From assembly GCA_948146395.1 (NCBI GenBank), contig OX411545.1:22275526-22339525 (forward strand): a stretch of 64,000 nucleotides of DNA. The letters are read 5' to 3'. Numbering within the stretch: position 1 is the first letter of the stretch; every line of letters begins with the position of its first letter. This document shows positions 58,318 through 64,000 of the stretch, in pieces. The translations under genes and the position numbers were made by a program. This DNA comes from Fragum whitleyi (lineage: Eukaryota; Mollusca; Bivalvia; Cardiida; Cardiidae). A model generated the notes under the pieces. It had not been told where the DNA came from and made no database searches. It was given only the letters and a program-made list of their open reading frames with translations.

Positions 58318-58640
58318 TCGGGGCATATTGTTTTACCTAGTCCGCTGTCTGTCCATCTATCTGTCTGTCTGCAAAACTTAACAAAAAAAATGGACAATGT
58401 CTTCAAGCCTATTCAAGATACAAGGCTCATATTTGGCATGATGATATTCTAAATGATACTAATCTGCTAATACCAAAATCAATTTCACGTGACAAGGTCA
58501 AGTTCATCTGTCAAGGTCAAATAAGTCAAAGACAGATACGAATCAAGATCAAGGTGACAAGGTCAAGTTCATCTGTCAAGGCCAATATTGTGAAGAAAAA
58601 AAATGCTGTTGTGGGGGCATTTATTTTGTCATGTTTCATG
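58318..58640 (-). repeat. Repeat family E-like copy, minus orientation
   Basis: GGGGCATATTG at the left, CTGTCTGTCCATCTATCTGTCTGTCTGC, and ACAAGGTCAAGTTCATCTGTCAAGG occurring twice (58494 and 58559); ends GTTGTGGGGGCATTT. Confidence 0.65.
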
Positions 58641-58983
58641 TATGTATGAAATATGTATTTTGCCAATTGCATAATTTTTTGCTTAATGCCTCATAAAGAT
58701 TATGTTATGTTATGTGTTTCACAAACACATCTTGTTAACTTTTAAAATATTCTCCTCCCTACTAATTTTGGCTAATTTCAATGAAACTTGGCTTGAATAC
58801 TTCTTATGTGACCCCTCAATATTCATGAAGTTTTGATAGGTACATGAATATGGGCATAGCAGGGTTGGGCCAATGTTCACTCTGAAAACTTAAAAAATCT
58901 TTTCTTCCTAATCAATTGGCCTAATTTCAATGAATCTTTGAATGTTCCATGATGTATGACCCTTTACATTGATTGTCTTTCAT

Positions 58984-59455
58984 TATTATACCCCCCACCT
59001 GCAAAGTAGAGGGAGGTATATTGGTTTCACCCTGTCTGTCCGTCCATCCGTCTGTCCATAGACCTTTTCATTTCTGGACTCTAACTCAAGAACCAAGTGA
59101 TCTACAAACTTGAAACTTTATACAAATGTTGCATATGACCCAAGGAAGTGCCCTATTGTTTTGGGGTCACATAGGTCAAAGGTCAAGGTCACAGTTAGCC
59201 TTTGTTCAATTTTTTCGCTTAGGTTATATCGCGTAAATTGCCAGAAATGAACTATAACTATTACTTATCAAGCAGAATGTTCTATAGGCCTTCTTCAATT
59301 AACAATAATTATACAAAGTCAAAATATCGTAATACCTGTAGGATGGTTATGGGCTCTGGAATAAGGACTTCTGTCCTTTTTTCAGCCCCTCATCTTATAG
59401 AATTCTTTAGCTACTGTCGTCTTTCCGGTAACAATTGTATGGTGTAAAAGGTGTT
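58984..59455 (-). mobile_element. Pearl-like element, family H (short)
   Basis: The 3' hairpin on the plus strand is TATACCCCCCACCTGCAAAGTAGAGGGAGGTATA. Then the microsatellite CTGTCCGTCCATCCGTCTGTCC at 59034-59056 and a single-copy interior with AGGTCAAAGGTCAAGGTCAC. The 5' end is not sharply defined. Confidence 0.6.
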
Positions 59456-60034
59456 GGCACAGATAAGAATTTGGTACATCACATTAGTCCATTGATGTTA
59501 CTTAATATTGGTCTCAAAACATGTATTGAATATCCCCTTGCCAGTGACTGTCAAGATTCACCTTGAAACTGTTTACAGTATAATTTACTGTTTAAAATTT
59601 TATGATAATTATCACTATACAACAGCCTATAAGCAGAAAAAAACCACTTATTCTGCATCTTTATAGGCCTACATGTATCTATATTCAGGCCGAGTTTTAA
59701 AAGGACGAGTTGACGTGATGAGTTATTCACAGGCCAAGTTGACTGTGAACCAGGAGTTTGCCAAGTTTGTATAGAAACTTGCCATTTAGGCTAGAAAGCA
59801 CAGGTTGCAGCACACGACAGACAGATTATCTTCTCTTATGTAACATAAATAATCACTATTAAAACTATTTTTATTCTACCAAAATACTAAATAGCCTGAA
59901 AGCAACACGCTAACATGTTTGACTTGGGCGAAATTTCTTGCTTACGAAACAAAGTTTTGAACAAAACTCTCAATTCATTTTATGAAGCAAAGAAATTCAA
60001 ATAAAAGATACAAATCTCACACACAATGTCTTAC

Positions 60035-60100
60035 CTTAACTCGCGGATACGTTGATTTTATTAAATATTAAAGGGGAAATTTTCTGACAAACTTTCGCTT
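60035..60100 (-). other. erlin: Probable 5'UTR exon of erlin
   Basis: The coding exon at 48944 is preceded 13 bp upstream of its ATG by an acceptor (TTGTTGTTACAG), so the leader must be spliced. On the minus strand a strong donor, GAGTTAAG|GTAAGAC, ends at 60035. It sits in a locally unique, more CpG-containing stretch, unlike the repeats around it. The 5' boundary (about 60100) and promoter are guesses. The chosen donor is the best I saw, but other leaders are possible. Confidence 0.45.
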
Positions 60101-60104
60101 TTAG

Positions 60105-62525
60105 TCGCAGGAAGTGACCATGCGGATCATCGAGATAATTAACGCATCGTGAAATATACTAATATTATTTGCGCCCCCCATAAATGGCAATCGCGTGCAC
60201 TGAATAATTTTGTCGACAGATTTTTTTGTAATTTTGAATATTTGTTAATTTGAAAACTGCAAGCATAGAGGTGACAAAAAATTGGGTCACCGTATCCGTT
60301 ATTGAGAAATTGACACCTGAAAAAAACGTTTCACTAACCGTTTTGAGTGATTTTGTAGGCGATGTCTAGTTTGCCTAATCGTCGTTTTCTCCGACATTAA
60401 AGATTCATTTTAAATCAAATTTTCTGAAACATTTAGGGGAGAAATGACCCGTTCATATAAAGCGTCCATGAACCGATGAGAAATAACCCGAGCGGGCTTA
60501 GTTAAAAATACGCATTTTTTTCCCAGAATTTCGCGTAACTTGAATTTTTGTACATTACCTCAAAAATGAGTGAAGCTGCTCGTCAGTTTTCTTTTAAATT
60601 CAACACACTGAAAGTGCATTCAAATCCAATATAGTTCGTACCAAAAAATGATTATATGTCTCAGTGCTTTCGTAAGAGCAATACGTTAATTTTTCAGTTT
60701 TTGTTGCAGCCACAGAGATTCTTAACATCGACGTCGGAAATCAATGTTGTTACAGCTTCTTGAGGGTCTCTGCAAATGTAAACGCTCTCAAAAACGTGAA
60801 TTCGCTCGGTCGTTAAGCGATTTTTCGGGTCTCTGCAAATGTGAACATCCCCATAAACGTGAGTTAATCCTACAATATTCAAGCAAAAATTAAAGTCCAC
60901 TTACTTTTTTTAGAAACAGTTTAATATAACAGATCCAAACATTCAAAATAAGTTTGTGGAATTTTCATTTTATTTATTTACGACAAGACATGGCGATGTG
61001 ACCGATAAGAAGGACTATAGGCTAATTAAAAAAAGAAAACAAACCAGAGCAATTATGTGCTCAAAAAAAGAGGTCCGTTGACAGCATGACCACTTCCCGA
61101 CACGTATGGTCAATGACAACAAAGGCACTGGTCAAGAAATAGACTTTGAAGAAAGAAAATGTGGTAGCACTGCTCAAGCTACAAAATATGAATTTCCGGT
61201 ACGATTTTGAATAATCAGATGATTGGTCTTAAGTGTCCTCCTTCTGCGCATATATAGTTTATGAGTAAGGAATTCTGAATATACCCCGTCTGCGTTCTTG
61301 AATATTTCCGAAACGCAAGACAATGATCTTAAACGACTATGCACACATTAACTAGACTTTTATTCTCAAAGATAAGCTTGAATTTGTCATTCCAATATTC
61401 GATAATGAAAATGATTATGACACGATGATCTAAATTTAAGCCTAACTTGATGAATATTTATGACCCCCAACATTTCGGGCTTGAATTTGAATAGAGTGCA
61501 TTACCGCTTCTGTGTGTGGGCGTATTTCACGCGACCAACATCTCATTTAGATATTTTACTGTATACGGCAGATCATGCGTTTCCCGAAAAAGCCGCCGTT
61601 TGTCGAATGATTTGTATTTTTGCGTAACTTATCCTTCATGAGACTTAACCAAGAAAAATTATTTAAAGAATGTTAATAATGAAATAACGATTTGTTTTTT
61701 ACTCTAAACGCAGACGGGGGATCCTTGATTGCTAAGCACAGATTTTATTGAATTCATTTGTTCCAGGGAATGTGACCAAACTAGTCTAAAGTTTTAAACA
61801 GTTTATCACTCATTCAAAGTTTTTCATTCATACTTGTGAAAGATATTGCTTGATAAAGTGAGAATTTGAGTGACGACTCAATGTTCCTTGTGCTGACGAC
61901 TCAACGTTCCGTGAACATTAAGTCGGCAGACAAAAGATGATGTTTTTCAAACACTTTTCAACACATTTTCAACATACAATCATTATTTGATATGTTTTAA
62001 AAAGATGTGCTAGTGGTCCGGACACGATTAAAATCAATAAAATTGCACGATTCGCCCCGAGCTCTTCATTTATGGCAAAAGTAACAAAAAAAAAAGCGCG
62101 TAACAAAGTAAGCAAAAGTATTAAAAGAAGCTAAGCAGAGAGTCTTTAACAACATTTATGACACTACGAATCTAACTTTAATAATCAAATTCCAGAACGG
62201 TTTTTGAAACATATTTGTACTTTGATTAATATGAACAAAAATCCGACATGATACCAATCTTGAAATTCACAGAAAACGATCGAGTTGTTATTCTGGCGAA
62301 GAAAATGCCTCATGTCTGAATAAATTCTTCTCGACTATCTGATTCTCAACAGTAAATGATGATAATACTAATTTGTCTCCATTTTTAGCCAAAACAAATA
62401 CCGTTCTCGATCATATTCACCTATCCATTTAAGATATCGGAAATGTTATTACTTTACTGTTTAACTTTCTGTTACTAGTTCAAAGGTAAGTCTTCGACTT
62501 CTAGGGATCCATCTGTTATTGCTGT
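60105..62525. other. Region upstream of erlin, mostly unique DNA
   Basis: No gene supported on either strand. It contains a local direct repeat of GGGTCTCTGCAAATGTAAAC-like text (60762-60805 and 60831-60865), but no known motif. The region just upstream of 60100 would hold the erlin promoter; I see no convincing TATA box. Confidence 0.45.
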
Positions 62526-62530
62526 TAAAA

Positions 62531-63535
62531 TCACTGTTTAGGTTGTGGAGTAGCATGACGGTACAAATTTACAGGGTGATTTTTCCAGAAACTATTAAAT
62601 TTATTCTTAAATGAATTAATATTTGGGGCATTTACTACTTCATCATACAAACCATTCCAAGTGTCAACTACCCTTAGACAGAAACAGTTTCTTCTTAACT
62701 CTGTATTTGCAGACTGAGTAATTTGAGATTGTGTCCCCTGGTTCTGTTGGAAGTTGAAATTAAGAGTAGATTTTCTTTTGGTGATTTGTCTATGTCATGT
62801 ACGATTTTATAGACTTGTAGAACGTCTGCACATAGTCTTCTATTTTCTAAAATAGGAAGGCCGAGAATTTGTAAGTCTCTCTGTGTACGTGCGGTGGTTA
62901 ATGCTCTTAATGAGTTTGGTGGCTCTTCTCTGTACATTTTCTATGGCTACTTGATGTTTCTTGGGGTACGGTGACCAGACTGGACTGGCGTACTCCAAGT
63001 GGGGTCTTACAGTTAGTTACATTGTGAAATTGACATTCATCTCAATCAAAACCATTCTAAATCGCTCACTCAGCGCCCCATTACTTCATTCCAAATACTC
63101 ACTCAAACCATACAAAAACGCTACAAACTCACTTAAAAACATAAACTCACTTAAAAATATATAACACCAACTTCGTTCAGAATGAAAATGGATTGGAAAA
63201 AATCGGGATGCACCGAATTAATTGAAATTGTAAGCGTCTGATTAAATCTTGAAGAAATAGGAAGCTATTTATAGAACATATATGCAAAATTTTTAAAGGG
63301 ATGTAATTAATATCGCTAATTTTGTTCACCCTGAACAAAATTTGCGATATTGGATTACCTCCCATTGATTTCACTCAAAACTCGCTCCACACACTCATTC
63401 AATTTCATTCCTAAACCATTCAAAATCATTCAGCTTGTCAATTTCATGATGTAACTAACTGTACCAGGGATTCATAGAGTTGAAGAAATATAGCTTTGTC
63501 CATGTATTTAAATGATCTATTAAGTCGAATAATAA
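62531..63535 (-). pseudogene. 3' end of a non-LTR (LINE) reverse transcriptase ORF, decayed and interrupted
   Basis: On the minus strand, pieces of a LINE ORF2 C-terminus are readable in order: RSFKYMDKAIFLQLYESLV (63535-63464), RPHLEYASPVWSPYPKKH (63006-62955), VQRRATKL (62940 region), LGLPILENRRLCADVLQVYK, LISTSNRTRGHNLKL, and CLRVVDTWNGLYDEVVN up to a stop at 62531-62533. The block order RPHLEYA-x-x-VW, RRATK, RRL-x-D, QVYKI, SNRTRGH is the familiar thumb region of animal non-LTR retrotransposons. At least one frameshift lies near 62880, and others around 62700. It is split by a 452-bp TA-flanked element at 63010-63461. It is not functional. Confidence 0.88.
63010..63461. mobile_element. 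TA-flanked MITE inserted in the LINE
   Basis: The terminal inverted repeats are CAGTTAGTTACAT at the left and its reverse complement ATGTAACTAACTG at the right, extending with mismatches for about 26 bp. It is flanked by TA on both sides (63008-63009 and 63462-63463). Removing the element and one TA restores the LINE reading ESLV|RPHLEY exactly. TA target duplication and a CAGT start are Tc1/mariner-like. No transposase is present. An internal palindrome lies at 63298-63363. Confidence 0.85.
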
Positions 63536-63539
63536 AGTA

Positions 63540-64000
63540 GAACACCTGTAACCATATCGATGAATATAAACATATGCATGTTAATGTGTTAATAGTGGAT
63601 GAATTTATATATTAGTTTATACTACAATTTTTTGTAATGTATTTAAGTTCGATTGCGACGAAAGATTTGAAGTTTATGGTGTCGCTCTCGAACACCAAAT
63701 CCAAATATGTTCACGTCCATGAGAGAGAGGCAGCGGTTTAAACCCAATTCTACAGTTAGGTGAACTGGGGTTGGCTATGAAGTGTTTTGCTCATAAACAC
63801 ACCCAGGCGAGTGCGTAGTAAAATAATATACTCAACATCATAAATAAACACATCACTCATTTTTTTACAACTTTTTTTCCAATCTTAAATCTATTTATCA
63901 TTGGAAACCCTATGTTGTAGGTGCTAATTTTGAATTGCCTTAGTGAGACAATTCCATTGAGTACCAACAAGAAATGTTTTAAGCAGAGTCTAGTGAAATA
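63540..64000. other. Edge of window, no gene
   Basis: AT-rich. A GGAAACCCTATGTTGTAGGT...GAGTACC foldback remnant at 63900-63965 is related to the hairpin at 10199. Confidence 0.4.

Overview
This is eukaryotic DNA: AT-rich, repeat-dense, and with genes split by canonical GT-AG introns. The repeat style (non-autonomous elements with tandem-repeat cores, an (ACGG)n-type microsatellite and a hairpin right end, plus many short inverted-repeat elements) points to a bivalve mollusc. That assignment is an inference from repeat architecture; no species is claimed.

Only two host genes are supported. (1) On the + strand at 7744-9697 is a two-exon gene for a secreted or membrane-tethered folate-receptor-like cysteine-rich protein of 228 residues. 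(2) On the - strand an erlin gene (ER lipid-raft SPFH/prohibitin-family protein) fills most of the rest. A likely 5'UTR exon lies at 60035, the start codon is at 48944, and eight coding exons run down to 21947. The terminal exon is uncertain (candidate 16010-16193). One internal exon of about 104 bp (about 35 residues following the N-terminal anchor) must lie between 48860 and 33457, but I could not find it. The two genes are convergent.

Region by region: 1-7.7 kb is intergenic repeats, including six 168-bp tandem units at 4061-5100. At 7.7-9.8 kb is the folate-receptor-like gene, with an inverted-repeat element filling its intron. At 9.8-16 kb are nested repeats downstream. From 16 to 60.1 kb is the erlin gene, whose introns are packed with repeats. 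At 60.1-62.5 kb is mostly unique upstream DNA. At 62.5-63.5 kb is the 3' end of a dead non-LTR retrotransposon (- strand), interrupted by a 452-bp TA-flanked element.

The most striking material is the repeats. At least six families share one plan: a 5' end often beginning AACAAGAG or ACTAGAAAG, a tandem core of 100-170 bp units, an ACGG/ACGC microsatellite, and a 3' hairpin containing an inverted copy of the 5' subterminal sequence. This matches what I recall of bivalve 'pearl' elements and non-autonomous Helentron-like elements. Two copies of one family, 22 kb apart, each carry a second complete copy inserted at the same position of the core repeat. Another copy is a chimera of two families joined at the microsatellite. 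There are also two TTAA-flanked MITE families (one cleanly interrupting another repeat), TA-flanked mariner/pogo-like MITEs, tRNA-derived SINEs and many perfect or near-perfect hairpins.
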